Shown one piece after another: positions 17,803-26,943 of a stretch of 64,000 bases of DNA. The position numbers and the translations under genes are program-made. The stretch's first letter is position 1. Every line of letters begins with the position of its first letter. The notes beneath the pieces are model-generated. The model worked only from the letters and a program-made list of their open reading frames with translations, did not search any database and was not told where the DNA came from. This DNA is from an uncultured Gelidibacter sp. (GTDB lineage: Bacteria; Bacteroidota; Bacteroidia; Flavobacteriales; Flavobacteriaceae): assembly GCF_947500795.1 (NCBI RefSeq), contig NZ_CANMTE010000003.1, positions 486,003 to 550,002 of the forward strand. The letters are read 5' to 3'.

Positions 17803-18450
17803 TATCAATTTTTTCAAAAACTCAGCATCCATTTCCTGAAAACCAGCAAAGACGAAATCGGCTTCGTGAAGCGTTGCTTTATCGCCAATCCCAATGGATA
17901 CCATACCTGCGGCATTGGCTGCTTGAATTCCCGCAACGGCATCTTCAAAAACAATACAATCTTTAGGTGCTACCTGTAACTGTTCTGCCGATTTTAAGAA
18001 TACTTCAGGGTCTGGTTTTGCTTTGGTAACATCGTTGCCATCTACAATGACATCAAATTTTGAGAGGATATTGACTTTTTCCAATATCATTCGCGCATTT
18101 TTACTTGCCGACCCTAAGGCGATATGTTGTTCTGCCGCTCTTAAAAAATCTAAGGTTTTTGTCACATCAGGAAGGATCTCTTGTTCATCCATCGTGTCGA
18201 TATACGTCAGATAGTCTTCATTTTTAAGACCCATGAGTCTCGTAAACTCAGCCTCACTAATGGTTTTATTACTCCAAGCTAGAATCTTCTCTAAAGATTT
18301 TATTCTGCTGACGCCTTTCAATTGTTCATTTTGCTCGTGGGTAAAATCGACACCAATTCCGTTGGCCAATTTCTTCCAAGCTAGAAAATGATACTTTGCG
18401 GTATCTACAATAACACCGTCCAAATCGAATATAAATGCTTTTTTAGTCAT
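17788..18450 (-). CDS. pgmB: Beta-phosphoglucomutase
   Basis: A 220-residue HAD-superfamily enzyme that converts beta-glucose 1-phosphate to glucose 6-phosphate. The nucleophile and acid/base are Asp9 and Asp11 in FIFDLDGVIVDT. The cap-domain motif QLKGVSRIKSLEKIL follows, with motif II ALGSASKNARMIL, the Lys in KAKPDPEVFLKSAEQL and the motif IV acids in IVFEDAVAGIQAANAAGM. These are diagnostic of beta-PGM against generic phosphatases. Its ATG overlaps the MFS transporter stop by 8 bases, which suggests translational coupling. It works directly after the GH65 phosphorylase. Confidence 0.96.
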   Translation of the reverse strand: MTKKAFIFDLDGVIVDTAKYHFLAWKKLANGIGVDFTHEQNEQLKGVSRIKSLEKILAWSNKTISEAEFTRLMGLKNEDYLTYIDTMDEQEILPDVTKTLDFLRAAEQHIALGSASKNARMILEKVNILSKFDVIVDGNDVTKAKPDPEVFLKSAEQLQVAPKDCIVFEDAVAGIQAANAAGMVSIGIGDKATLHEADFVFAGFQEMDAEFLKKLITSTK

Positions 18451-19810
18451 GCTTTAAAGTCAAATCTTTTTTGTCGTTAATTTTGAATGCCAAAATTCCG
18501 GCGATAATAAAGCTTACCCCACTCACCATTATGGCGTAAATAGCTTCGTTGTTATAGGCGTACTTTACTAAAGGCCCACCGATAATCCCGTTGATAATTT
18601 GTGGCACTACTATGAAGAAATTGAAAATCCCCATATACACTCCCATTTTTTTAGGCGTGATAGAGCCTGCTAACATGGCATAAGGCATAGCGAGGATACT
18701 GGCCCAGGCAATTCCGATAAATACCATGGATAAAATCAGCCAGTCTTCATTGGGCATAAAATAGATGGACAGCAAGCCTATTCCTCCAATAAAGAGAGAA
18801 TACGCATGTGTTTTTTTTCTAGAAAATTTCTTGGCGATAGCTGGTAACAGAAAGGCAAAAATAGCTGAGATTCCGTTGTACACCCCAAATAAAATACCCA
18901 CCCAGTTTCCTGCTTCTTGGTAGGTTTCACTGCTAGAGTCTGTTGATGGCAATCCGTAAATATGTTGTGCAATGGCCGGTACGGCAAATACCCACATTCC
19001 GAACAAGGCAAACCACGAAAAGAATTGTACCCAACTTAATTGGCGCATCGTTTCGGGCATTTTTTTGAAATCTTCAAAAATGTCGGAGAGTTTCGCTTTG
19101 CGGACGATGCCATCATCAGCTACTGTTGTATGATGTGATTTCTCGTTTTCAAATTGCTGCAATTCTTCAGGAGAATATTCTTTGGTGGTAAAAATGGTCA
19201 CTAAAATAGAACCGATTAAAACCCCAGCCCCAATAACAAATGACCATAAAAGGTTAGCTGGCACTGATCCGTCAGGAGACGTCTGTGCAACCCCAAACCA
19301 ATTACTCAATACCCAAGGCAACCACGATCCGATGACTGCTCCAATACCGATTAAAGCGGTTTGGATACTAAAACCTTTGGTAGTTTGTTCGTCAGAAAGA
19401 TTATCTGCAACCAATGCCCGGAACGGTTCCATGGCAATGTTAAAGGAGGCATCCATAATCATTAGCATTCCGGCACCAACCCATAAGGCTGGTAAAATGG
19501 CGATCATAAAATCAGCTTGCGGAATAAAAATCATTCCCACTGAAGCGAGTACCGCTCCTAATAGAAAAAAGGGTTTCCGTCGACCAAATCGGGTCCATGT
19601 ATTGTCGCTATAATGCCCAATAATTGGTTGCACAATAAGGCCCATCAGAGGTGCTATGAGCCAAAACCATGACAGTTCGTGCACATCGGCGCCAAAAATT
19701 TGAAGTATTCTACTGGCATTAGCATTTTGTAGGGCAAAACCCATCTGGATTCCTAGAAAACCGAAACTCATGTTCCAGATTTCCCAAAATCCTAGCGTAC
19801 GCTTTTTCAT
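18443..19810 (-). CDS. MFS maltose/maltodextrin transporter (SLC45/GPH-like)
   Basis: A 455-residue inner-membrane protein with about 12 hydrophobic segments. The MFS loop 2-3 signature is seen as HYSDNTWTRFGRRKPFF. The opening (FWEIWNMSFGFLGIQMGF) and the QNANASRILQIFGADV segment match the bacterial sugar:cation symporters related to SLC45. These are found beside maltose phosphorylase genes in flavobacterial maltodextrin loci. It would carry maltose from periplasm to cytosol. It is the first gene of the minus arm; a leader with two dyads lies upstream (19812-19857). Substrate is inferred from context; sucrose is the main alternative. Confidence 0.88.
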   Translation of the reverse strand: MKKRTLGFWEIWNMSFGFLGIQMGFALQNANASRILQIFGADVHELSWFWLIAPLMGLIVQPIIGHYSDNTWTRFGRRKPFFLLGAVLASVGMIFIPQADFMIAILPALWVGAGMLMIMDASFNIAMEPFRALVADNLSDEQTTKGFSIQTALIGIGAVIGSWLPWVLSNWFGVAQTSPDGSVPANLLWSFVIGAGVLIGSILVTIFTTKEYSPEELQQFENEKSHHTTVADDGIVRKAKLSDIFEDFKKMPETMRQLSWVQFFSWFALFGMWVFAVPAIAQHIYGLPSTDSSSETYQEAGNWVGILFGVYNGISAIFAFLLPAIAKKFSRKKTHAYSLFIGGIGLLSIYFMPNEDWLILSMVFIGIAWASILAMPYAMLAGSITPKKMGVYMGIFNFFIVVPQIINGIIGGPLVKYAYNNEAIYAIMVSGVSFIIAGILAFKINDKKDLTLKHD

Positions 19811-19811
19811 T

Positions 19812-19857
19812 AATAGTATGTTTAAATTAATACTATTGACAAGCGATAAGACTTATC
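19812..19857. promoter_or_regulatory. Two inverted repeats in the leader of the maltose transporter gene
   Basis: AATAGTAT (19812-19819) pairs with ATACTATT (19830-19837) across a 10-base spacer that itself contains TTTAAA. Eight bases on, GATAAGACTTATC (19845-19857) is a perfect 13-base palindrome with one central base. Both are within 50 bases of the MFS start codon. They are candidate regulator binding sites or a 5' RNA structure. Neither matches the CG-centred LacI-type site at 21138, so the protein that would bind is unknown. Confidence 0.45.
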
Positions 19858-19870
19858 AAAACTTATTTGT

Positions 19871-19884
19871 AAGAAGTGAAAATA
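19871..19884. promoter_or_regulatory. 14-base element shared by the MFS and susC leaders, copy 1
   Basis: AAGAAGTGAAAATA occurs here and, identically and on the same strand, at 21210-21223 before susC. The two copies flank lacI and lie in the upstream regions of both arms of the starch locus. This copy is antisense to the MFS gene. A shared regulatory site is inferred; chance is not excluded in AT-rich DNA. Confidence 0.35.
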
Positions 19885-19937
19885 AAGTTTTGATTACGCG
19901 GTAAAGGTAGTAAAGTTTTTGAATTTACACTATTTTT

Positions 19938-20978
19938 TTATTTGGTTGAGTCTCTTTCGATAAGTTCTGTTTCAATAATAATGGTTCTGTAAAACTCTTC
20001 TTGATCCTCACGTTTAAGGTTGTCTATCAGCAGTTCAGCGGCCTTTTCTCCCATTTGTTGCCCATGCTGACTCACCGTAGTCAGACTCGGTGTAGCGTGT
20101 TTAGAAAGCACCCCATCCGTAAAGCCAATAAACTGAATATCCTCAGGAATTTTCATACCCAAATTGCGCGCCACCTTCATTGCGATAATGGCATAGAGCT
20201 CATTCACGGCAAAAACACCATCAATCTTTTTATTTTTTTTAAACAAGCCTTCAATCTCACGCTCTAAAGATTCCAAATGGTCTTCAGACACCAATTCATC
20301 ATCCACTTTTAAAATTAAATCCGTTTCGGGGCTCATTTTATAGTCTTCCAAAGCATCCAAATAGCCTTGAGTCCTCAGTTTTCCTACGCTGACATAATCT
20401 TTTGTAGTAATAATGGCGATGCTTTTACATCCGTTGGACAAAAGCTTGGTCACTGCATTTTTAGACCCTTTTGAATCGTCTATAATTACTTTATCGCAGT
20501 CGATTTCATTCACAATACGGTCAAACATGACAATGGGCATCCCCTGATTGATGGTTTCTTTAAAATGGTGATAATCTTGCTGTTGTAAGGTTTCTTTGGA
20601 AATGGAAAGAATAAATCCGTCTATACTGCCGTTGGCCAACATTTGCATGTTGATCACTTCTTTATCAAAGGATTCATTAGACAGACCAACAATAACGTTG
20701 TACCCTCTTTTATTGGCCACTAATTCGATACCTCTAATGACTTTTGAAAAGAAATGATGGACAATTTCGGGAATGATAACCCCTATGGTTTTCGTTTTTC
20801 TATTCTTTAAACTGAGTGCGATATTATTAGGACGGTAGTTATATAGTTTAGCGAAAGCCTGCACTTTCTTTCTGGTGTCTTCACTAATTTCAGCACTATC
20901 TCTCAAGGCCTTAGAAACTGTACCAATAGACACATCTAATTCTCTAGCAATTTGTTTTAAAGTGATCTTTTTTTTCAT
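19938..20978 (-). CDS. LacI-family transcriptional regulator of the starch locus
   Basis: A 346-residue LacI/GalR regulator. The N-terminal HTH is KKKITLKQIARELDVSIGTV followed by SKALRDSAEISEDTR, and the hinge helix region YNYRPNNIALSLKNRKT follows. The periplasmic-binding-protein-like sensor begins TIGVIIPEIVHHFFSKVIRG and contains PIVMFDRIVNEIDCDKVIID and the C-terminal TPSLTTVSQHGQQMGEKAAE. The start at 20978 was chosen because six residues of the longer frame (MAPPII) do not fit the family. It lies between the two divergent arms of the starch locus and should control one or both. In some Bacteroidota maltose loci such proteins activate in the presence of the sugar. The ligand is not deducible here. 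Confidence 0.93.
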   Translation of the reverse strand: MKKKITLKQIARELDVSIGTVSKALRDSAEISEDTRKKVQAFAKLYNYRPNNIALSLKNRKTKTIGVIIPEIVHHFFSKVIRGIELVANKRGYNVIVGLSNESFDKEVINMQMLANGSIDGFILSISKETLQQQDYHHFKETINQGMPIVMFDRIVNEIDCDKVIIDDSKGSKNAVTKLLSNGCKSIAIITTKDYVSVGKLRTQGYLDALEDYKMSPETDLILKVDDELVSEDHLESLEREIEGLFKKNKKIDGVFAVNELYAIIAMKVARNLGMKIPEDIQFIGFTDGVLSKHATPSLTTVSQHGQQMGEKAAELLIDNLKREDQEEFYRTIIIETELIERDSTK

Positions 20979-21137
20979 AATAATGGGTGGGGCCAATGCT
21001 TCTTTTAAGGCGATAAAATAACAAAAAGTCTATAACATTTTGATTGACCGAACTTAAAGATATGAAATTACCAGCGATCGCACGTTTTTTTGATGATTTT
21101 TAAGTAAAATACCGTAAATTCAAAAAAGTTGTCAACA

Positions 21138-21151
21138 CGCAAACGTTTTCG
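21138..21151. promoter_or_regulatory. Candidate LacI-type operator upstream of susC
   Basis: CGCAAACGTTTTCG differs from a perfect palindrome in one symmetric pair only and has the central AACGTT typical of LacI/GalR operators. It lies 113 bases before the susC ATG and about 160 bases from the lacI start, in the divergent regulatory region. Binding by the adjacent LacI protein is inferred. No second copy of this exact sequence was found in the MFS leader. Confidence 0.55.
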
Positions 21152-21209
21152 TTAAGGATATGGCATTGGCGTTTCTCAGATTGACACAAAATTTACATAA
21201 ATTTAACCC

Positions 21210-21223
21210 AAGAAGTGAAAATA
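21210..21223. promoter_or_regulatory. 14-base element shared by the MFS and susC leaders, copy 2
   Basis: AAGAAGTGAAAATA lies 40 bases before the susC start, identical to 19871-19884. It would fall in the 5' untranslated region or core promoter of susC. A weak promoter-like TAAATTTA (21198-21205, one base off the Bacteroidota TAnnTTTG box) is directly upstream. Confidence 0.35.
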
Positions 21224-21263
21224 TAAGTGAATTATTAAAACAATTAACTTTTAAAAATAGTGT

Positions 21264-24164
21264 ATGAAAACATTTTTAAATAGCATGCTGTTATTGGTAT
21301 TTTTAATACCCTCAGTCATGTGGTCACAAACCACTGTTTCTGGGCAAATAACAGATCAGGCTAACGTGCCTTTACCAGGCGTGAACATTTTAATTAAGGG
21401 GACGACTACTGGAACGACTACTGATTTTGATGGAAATTATAGCATCAGCGCTAAAAGAGGCGATGTGATAGTTTTCTCATATGTTGGTTTTAAACCACAA
21501 TCAATTAATTACACAGGACAACAACCCTTAAACGTAACACTTACTGAAGACACAGCGTTGTTGGATGAAATTGTTTTAATTGGATATGGTTCTACAACCA
21601 AGCAAGACGCTACGGGTTCAGTAGAAAAGGTCGGTGAAAAAGAATTTAACCGCGGCGCAATCGTATCACCTGAGCAATTGTTATCAGGTAAATCTGCCGG
21701 TGTACGTATTACATCTGGTGGTGGAGATCCAGGAGGTGGTTCAGATATCAGAATTAGAGGTGGTGCATCGTTATCAGCAAACAACTCTCCATTAATTGTA
21801 ATTGACGGTTTACCGTTAGACCAACGTGGAGTACAAGGTGTGCGAAATCAATTGAACGCCATTAACCCGACGGACATTGAAGATTTTGTAGTTTTAAAAG
21901 ATGCTTCTGCAACGGCTATTTACGGGTCGCGTGCTTCTAACGGGGTTATTTTAATCACCACCAAAAAAGGAAAAACTAACGCACCGTTAACAGTAGAGTA
22001 TGATCTTAAAGCATCAGTAGCAGAAGTTTCTGATTATGTAGATGTGCTTTCTGCAAGTGAATTTAGAGCGATTGCTGAGACGGACACTAATTTTAATGAA
22101 AGCCTACTTGGAAACTCTAGTACAAATTGGCAAAAACAAATTTATCAAACGGCGGTTGGTGCCATTCATAACATTACGGTATCTCAAGGTTTTGAGAATT
22201 TTAATTTCCGTGCCAATGTCAACCATACGTCGCAACAAGGGGTATTAACTGGCGATTTATACGAGCGCAACTCTGTAAACCTTTCTGCCGTACAACGGTT
22301 GTTTGACAACAATTTAAAACTAACCTTAACCACAAAAGGAATTTTAGATGACAACAAATACGCCGACAAAGGCGCCATTGGGGCGGCAATAGGCTATGAC
22401 CCAACCCACAGTGTTTATAATGAAGATGGCTCTTATTTTCAATATGTAGGTCAGAATCTGGCCTTGGTCAATCCGGTGTTCTCATTGGACAATAATAATA
22501 ACAGAGCCCGTAACACGCGGAACATTTCCAACTTTAATGTGGATTACAACATGCCTTTCTTAGACGGTTTAAAATTCAATCTTAATGCCGGTCTCGACTA
22601 TTCAGAAATTTCTGGAAAAGAATACAGGTTGGCGAGCCCAACAAATCCAGGAAGTTTTAATTACCAGAACTTTTACACAGGATTTAATAGAAATACTTTG
22701 TTAGATTTTTATTTTAACTATAAGAAAAACTTAGAATCCCTTAACACAAACGTCGATTTGACCGCAGGACATTCTTATCAAGAATTCTACATCAAGTCTG
22801 ACCGTCGTGAAACTGAAACATCAGGAGGTCTGGTGCCTCGTGCTACAATCATCAATAGAAATGCTTTAGAATCCTACTTTGCCCGTGCAAGTTTTGATAT
22901 TGCTAACCGATACTTATTATCTTTAACTGTAAGACGTGATGGTTCTTCCCGATTTGGTGAAGAAAACAGATGGAGCACCTTCCCTGGTGTTTCTGCGGGT
23001 TGGAAAATCAGCAATGAAGAATTCCTACAAAACTCAGTCATCTCCAATTTAAAATTGAGAGCGGGTTGGGGTAAAACAGGTCAGCAAGAAATTGGACAGA
23101 ACTATGGTTACTTAGGGGTGTATACGCCTGGACGATCTGATGCGAGTGTTCAATTTGGATATATCAACGGTGTGCCTCAATTTGTGAACACCTTACGTCC
23201 GGAAGAATTTGACGAAAACTTAAAATGGGAAGAAACGTCTCAATATAACGTGGCTTTAGATTTCGGGCTATTTAATGAGCGTTTAACCGGTACTGTTGAT
23301 GCGTATTACAGAGAAACTACTGATTTGTTGGCTACAATTCCAACGGCAGCAGGTTCTAACCTTTCTGATTTATTAACCACCAACGTTGGTTCGGTATTGA
23401 GTAAAGGTATTGAGTTCAGTTTAAATGGTGCCTTGGCACAATCAGATGATTTCAATTGGGACATGGCTTTTAACGTCACTTTACAAGAGAACAAGATTAC
23501 CAAATTATCTTTGGGCAATGATCCTAATTTCTTTATCGCTCAAGGTGGTATTAGTGGTGGTACGGGTAACAATATCCAATTATGGAGAGAAGGTTTAGAC
23601 CCTTCAACTTTCTTCGTATTCAGACAAGTTTATGACACAGCAGGACAACCAATAGAAGGGGCTTATGTAGATGTTAATGGCGACAATCAAATTACTGAAG
23701 CGGACAAACAAGCTTACAAAAAAGCGTCTCCTGATGCCTATTTAGGGTTTACCAATACTTTAAACTATAAAAATTTAGACTTTAGTTTTACGTTTAGAGG
23801 AAGTTTAGGTAACTATATGTACAACAACGTAGCTTCAGATAGAGGAAACGTCACTACAGTAAACGATGCTCCTGGACAATATTATGTAAATGCACATTCC
23901 AGTGTATTGGATAACAACTTCCAAAAACAGAATTTGTTTTCTGATCACTATATCGAGAGAGCTGATTTTGTGAAATTGGACAACGTGTCTTTAGGCTACT
24001 TGGTACCTGGCGAAAAAATAGATTTGAGATTGTCATTGACCGCTACAAATTTATTCACCATTACTGAATACGATGGTTTAGATCCGGAGATTTCTAATGG
24101 TATCGACAACAACTTCTATCCAAGACCAAAAACCTATGTGTTAGGATTAAACTTTACATTTTAA
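21264..24164 (+). CDS. susC: SusC-like TonB-dependent maltodextrin transporter
   Basis: A 966-residue outer-membrane protein with signal peptide (1-21, ending VMWSQ). A CarboxypepD_reg-like domain follows (about 22-95; VSGQITDQANVPLPGVNILI, then the GTTTDFDGNYSI motif). The TonB box region DEIVLIGYGS is present. The plug domain carries QLLSGKSAGVRITSGGG and AIYGSRASNGVILITTKKGK. A 22-strand barrel ends in FVLG-type aromatic strand YVLGLNFTF. There is no STN domain, so it does not signal to an anti-sigma factor. With SusD it imports bound maltodextrins using TonB energy. susD follows after 4 bases. It is the first gene of the plus arm, with the candidate operator in its leader. Confidence 0.95.
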   Translation: MKTFLNSMLLLVFLIPSVMWSQTTVSGQITDQANVPLPGVNILIKGTTTGTTTDFDGNYSISAKRGDVIVFSYVGFKPQSINYTGQQPLNVTLTEDTALLDEIVLIGYGSTTKQDATGSVEKVGEKEFNRGAIVSPEQLLSGKSAGVRITSGGGDPGGGSDIRIRGGASLSANNSPLIVIDGLPLDQRGVQGVRNQLNAINPTDIEDFVVLKDASATAIYGSRASNGVILITTKKGKTNAPLTVEYDLKASVAEVSDYVDVLSASEFRAIAETDTNFNESLLGNSSTNWQKQIYQTAVGAIHNITVSQGFENFNFRANVNHTSQQGVLTGDLYERNSVNLSAVQRLFDNNLKLTLTTKGILDDNKYADKGAIGAAIGYDPTHSVYNEDGSYFQYVGQNLALVNPVFSLDNNNNRARNTRNISNFNVDYNMPFLDGLKFNLNAGLDYSEISGKEYRLASPTNPGSFNYQNFYTGFNRNTLLDFYFNYKKNLESLNTNVDLTAGHSYQEFYIKSDRRETETSGGLVPRATIINRNALESYFARASFDIANRYLLSLTVRRDGSSRFGEENRWSTFPGVSAGWKISNEEFLQNSVISNLKLRAGWGKTGQQEIGQNYGYLGVYTPGRSDASVQFGYINGVPQFVNTLRPEEFDENLKWEETSQYNVALDFGLFNERLTGTVDAYYRETTDLLATIPTAAGSNLSDLLTTNVGSVLSKGIEFSLNGALAQSDDFNWDMAFNVTLQENKITKLSLGNDPNFFIAQGGISGGTGNNIQLWREGLDPSTFFVFRQVYDTAGQPIEGAYVDVNGDNQITEADKQAYKKASPDAYLGFTNTLNYKNLDFSFTFRGSLGNYMYNNVASDRGNVTTVNDAPGQYYVNAHSSVLDNNFQKQNLFSDHYIERADFVKLDNVSLGYLVPGEKIDLRLSLTATNLFTITEYDGLDPEISNGIDNNFYPRPKTYVLGLNFTF

Positions 24165-24168
24165 TATT

Positions 24169-25794
24169 ATGAATAATCATATAAAAAACAATGTTATGTT
24201 AAGAACAATAAAAACAGTCTTTATCGCCTTTACGCTCGTGTTTTTTGCACAGTCGTGTGAAAGTGATTTAGATTTGCAACCTGAAGACAACCGTCTTACA
24301 GCAGACGCAGCCTTTGAAGAGCCCGGAGCATACAAAGCTTTTTTAGCGAAATTATATGCAGGCCTTTCAGTAAGTGGACAACAAGGTCCTGCCGGAGATG
24401 CTGATTTATCAGGATTAGATGAAGGGTTTTCCAACTACATGCGTTTGTATTGGTCAATGCAAGAATTGACCACTGATGAAGCAGTGATTGGGTGGAGTGA
24501 TGGTACTATAAAAGATTTACACGCCCAAACATGGACCTCGGGTAACGAATTTATCCGCACTATGTACAGCAGAATTTTTTACCAAGTAGCACTAACCAAC
24601 GAATTTTTACGTCAAACTTCTGACGCGAAATTAGATGCTCGTGGCACAGAAGCTAGCCTTCGTGGCGACATTCAGAAATACAGAGCTGAAGCGCGCTTCA
24701 TGAGAGCTTTAACCTACTGGCATGCTTTAGATTTATTCGGAAATGTACCATTTGTAACGGAAGAAGATCCTATTGGAGCATTTTTACCTCAGCAGATTCA
24801 ACGTCAAGATTTATTCGATTATATCGAGACTGAACTTTTAGCTATTGAAGGCGAGATTACAGGAGCAAGACTAAACGATTACGGAAGAGCTGATCAGGCT
24901 GCAGTTTGGATGTTGCTTTCTAAATTGTATATCAACGCTGAAGTATATACAGGTACCGCACGTTACAGTGACGTTGTAAACTATACTTCTAAAATTATTG
25001 AATCAGGATACAGCATTGCTGACAATCCCTATTACCACTTATTTTTAGCAGATAATGATACCAATGGCACAGAGTCAGAAGTGATCTTTCCAATTACGTT
25101 TGATGGTCTAAACACCCAATCTTTTGGTGGAATGACCTTTTTAATTCACGCAGCGGTAGGTGGCAGCATGGTGCCGGCTGATTATGGTATCAACGGCGGA
25201 TGGGCTGGCTTGCGAACCACGTCTAAACTTGTGGATAAATTCCCGGGGGAAGCCAATTCTGCTGACGGAAGAGCTTTGTTTTATACGGATGGCCAAACCA
25301 AAGAAATTACTAACATTTCCAACTTTACAAACGGTTATGCCGTGGAGAAATTCAGAAACGTAGATGTTAATGGGGTTGCAGGATCAGATCCTACAGGCGA
25401 TATTCCTGATACGGATTTCCCAATGTTCAGATTGGCCGATGCCTATTTAATGTACGCTGAAGCGTTTGTTAGAGGTGCTGGCGGTTCTGCAACAAATGCA
25501 GTCAACTACATCAATATATTACGTGAAAGAGCCTATGGCAATACAAGTGGAAATATCACCCAATCAAGTCTGAATTTAGAGTTCATACTTGCTGAGCGTT
25601 CTAGAGAGTTATTCTGGGAAGCCCACAGAAGAACAGATTTAATCAGATTCGGTCAATTTTCTGACCAAGGTTTATGGCCATGGAAAGGCAATGTTGCCCA
25701 AGGACGAACCACTGAATCATTTAGAGACTTGATGCCTTTGCCTGCTACAGATTTAGGAATCAATACCAACTTAAAACAAAATCAAGGATATTAA
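24169..25794 (+). CDS. susD: SusD-like starch-binding lipoprotein
   Basis: A 541-residue RagB/SusD family surface lipoprotein; the lipobox FFAQSC is followed by ESDLD, an acidic export signal. The helical TPR-like core includes YRAEARFMRALTYWHALDLF, which is diagnostic, and ADAYLMYAEAFVRGAGG. The C-terminal LAERSRELFWEAHRRTDLIR is another SusD signature. It lids the SusC barrel and binds the oligosaccharide. The listed ATG lies 4 bases after the susC stop; a start at 24196 (MLRTIKTVF) would give a more normal signal peptide and is about equally likely. Confidence 0.94.
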   Translation: MNNHIKNNVMLRTIKTVFIAFTLVFFAQSCESDLDLQPEDNRLTADAAFEEPGAYKAFLAKLYAGLSVSGQQGPAGDADLSGLDEGFSNYMRLYWSMQELTTDEAVIGWSDGTIKDLHAQTWTSGNEFIRTMYSRIFYQVALTNEFLRQTSDAKLDARGTEASLRGDIQKYRAEARFMRALTYWHALDLFGNVPFVTEEDPIGAFLPQQIQRQDLFDYIETELLAIEGEITGARLNDYGRADQAAVWMLLSKLYINAEVYTGTARYSDVVNYTSKIIESGYSIADNPYYHLFLADNDTNGTESEVIFPITFDGLNTQSFGGMTFLIHAAVGGSMVPADYGINGGWAGLRTTSKLVDKFPGEANSADGRALFYTDGQTKEITNISNFTNGYAVEKFRNVDVNGVAGSDPTGDIPDTDFPMFRLADAYLMYAEAFVRGAGGSATNAVNYINILRERAYGNTSGNITQSSLNLEFILAERSRELFWEAHRRTDLIRFGQFSDQGLWPWKGNVAQGRTTESFRDLMPLPATDLGINTNLKQNQGY

Positions 25795-25807
25795 AACCAA
25801 CAAACAC

Positions 25808-26869
25808 ATGAAAAATTTTAAACTATTAAGCTTATTTATTTTAGCCATGATTGGGCTAAATTCTTGTGACACTGAAGATGACATTATCTTTGTAGCTCAA
25901 GAGCCAGTCGGATTTACTTTAACTAATTCTACATTACCAGAATATGTTTTAACCGCCTCAACCGGCGCTAATATTGGGGAACGTTTTACGTGGAACAGTG
26001 CTGATTTTGGAGTGCCGACAAATGTTTCTTATGATTTACAACGCTCTATTAAAGGCGACTTTAGTGACGTTGTATTAGTAGGAACTACGACCTCCAACGA
26101 TATTGCAATGACTATTGGACAAATGATGACCGTAGCTAAAGAAGCTGGATTGGATGCTGACGCTACCACTCCTGCTCCAAATATGGGTTCCTTTGCTGTA
26201 AGAATGCGCGCTTACGTGGGTAATGGTGGTGCAGAAGTGTTTTCTGACGTTAAAACTATTGCTGTAAAACTAGAAGAGAAAGCAGTTGAGTTCAGTGTTG
26301 CTGAAAGCACATGGGGCATTGTAGGTTCTGCAGCACCAAACGGTTGGGATGGGCCTGATGCGAAGTTTTATACTACCGAAGAAAATGATGTGATTGTTGC
26401 GTATGTTACTTTAAAAGAAGGCGAAATGAAAATCCGTGAAAACAATACATGGGGTGGCGATTTTGGTGATGCTGATGTCAACGGTGTTTTAGATCAGGAT
26501 GCTGACAACAACATTAAAGTGAAAGCAGGCACCTATAAAGTAACGATTGATTGGAGTGACAACTCTTATAAGTTAGAGAAATTCTACTGGGGATTAGTAG
26601 GTTCTGCAACACCAAACGGATGGGATGGGCCTGATACCAAACTTGAGTACGATTTTACTACAGATAGTTTTAAAACTCGAGTTCAATTGAAGGACGGCGA
26701 ATTAAAATTTAGATTTAACGATACTTGGGGTGGCGATTATGGCGATGCAGATGTAGATGGTGTTTTAGATCAAGATGCAGATAACAACATCAAGATTACT
26801 GCGGGCTATTATTTAGTAACAGCCAACTTTAACACTTTAGAGTACAGCATTGAACCAACCGAACAATAA
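25808..26869 (+). CDS. susE: SusE-like starch-binding lipoprotein with two tandem CBM modules
   Basis: A 353-residue lipoprotein (lipobox GLNSC followed by DTEDD, an acidic surface-export signal). It starts with a SusE N-terminal beta domain (about 30-155; FTLTNSTLPEYVLT, then the Ig-like sheet). Two starch-binding modules follow at about 170-260 and 265-350. Each opens with WG(I/L)VGSA(A/T)PNGWDGPD and repeats DADV(N/D)GVLDQDADNNIK. Such modules in SusE/SusF bind starch at the cell surface. It has two modules where SusF has three. It follows susD after 13 bases. The Asp-rich loop in each module is unusual and may bind calcium. Confidence 0.9.
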   Translation: MKNFKLLSLFILAMIGLNSCDTEDDIIFVAQEPVGFTLTNSTLPEYVLTASTGANIGERFTWNSADFGVPTNVSYDLQRSIKGDFSDVVLVGTTTSNDIAMTIGQMMTVAKEAGLDADATTPAPNMGSFAVRMRAYVGNGGAEVFSDVKTIAVKLEEKAVEFSVAESTWGIVGSAAPNGWDGPDAKFYTTEENDVIVAYVTLKEGEMKIRENNTWGGDFGDADVNGVLDQDADNNIKVKAGTYKVTIDWSDNSYKLEKFYWGLVGSATPNGWDGPDTKLEYDFTTDSFKTRVQLKDGELKFRFNDTWGGDYGDADVDGVLDQDADNNIKITAGYYLVTANFNTLEYSIEPTEQ

Positions 26870-26943
26870 GTTAGTTCTTCCGGAATAGTTCTAGCGTCTT
26901 ATGACACTTAGCCTTTTCCCTACGGAACAATGAAACTTAAAAA

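Noticed and set aside
19182..19613. Open frame of 143 codons antisense to the MFS transporter gene
   Set aside because: Low-complexity Ile/Pro/Lys-rich translation produced by the reverse of a membrane protein; not coding.
21181..21205. TTGACA-like and TAAATTTA promoter for susC
   Set aside because: The spacing is 14 bases and the -7 box lacks the final G; too weak to list as a separate promoter.
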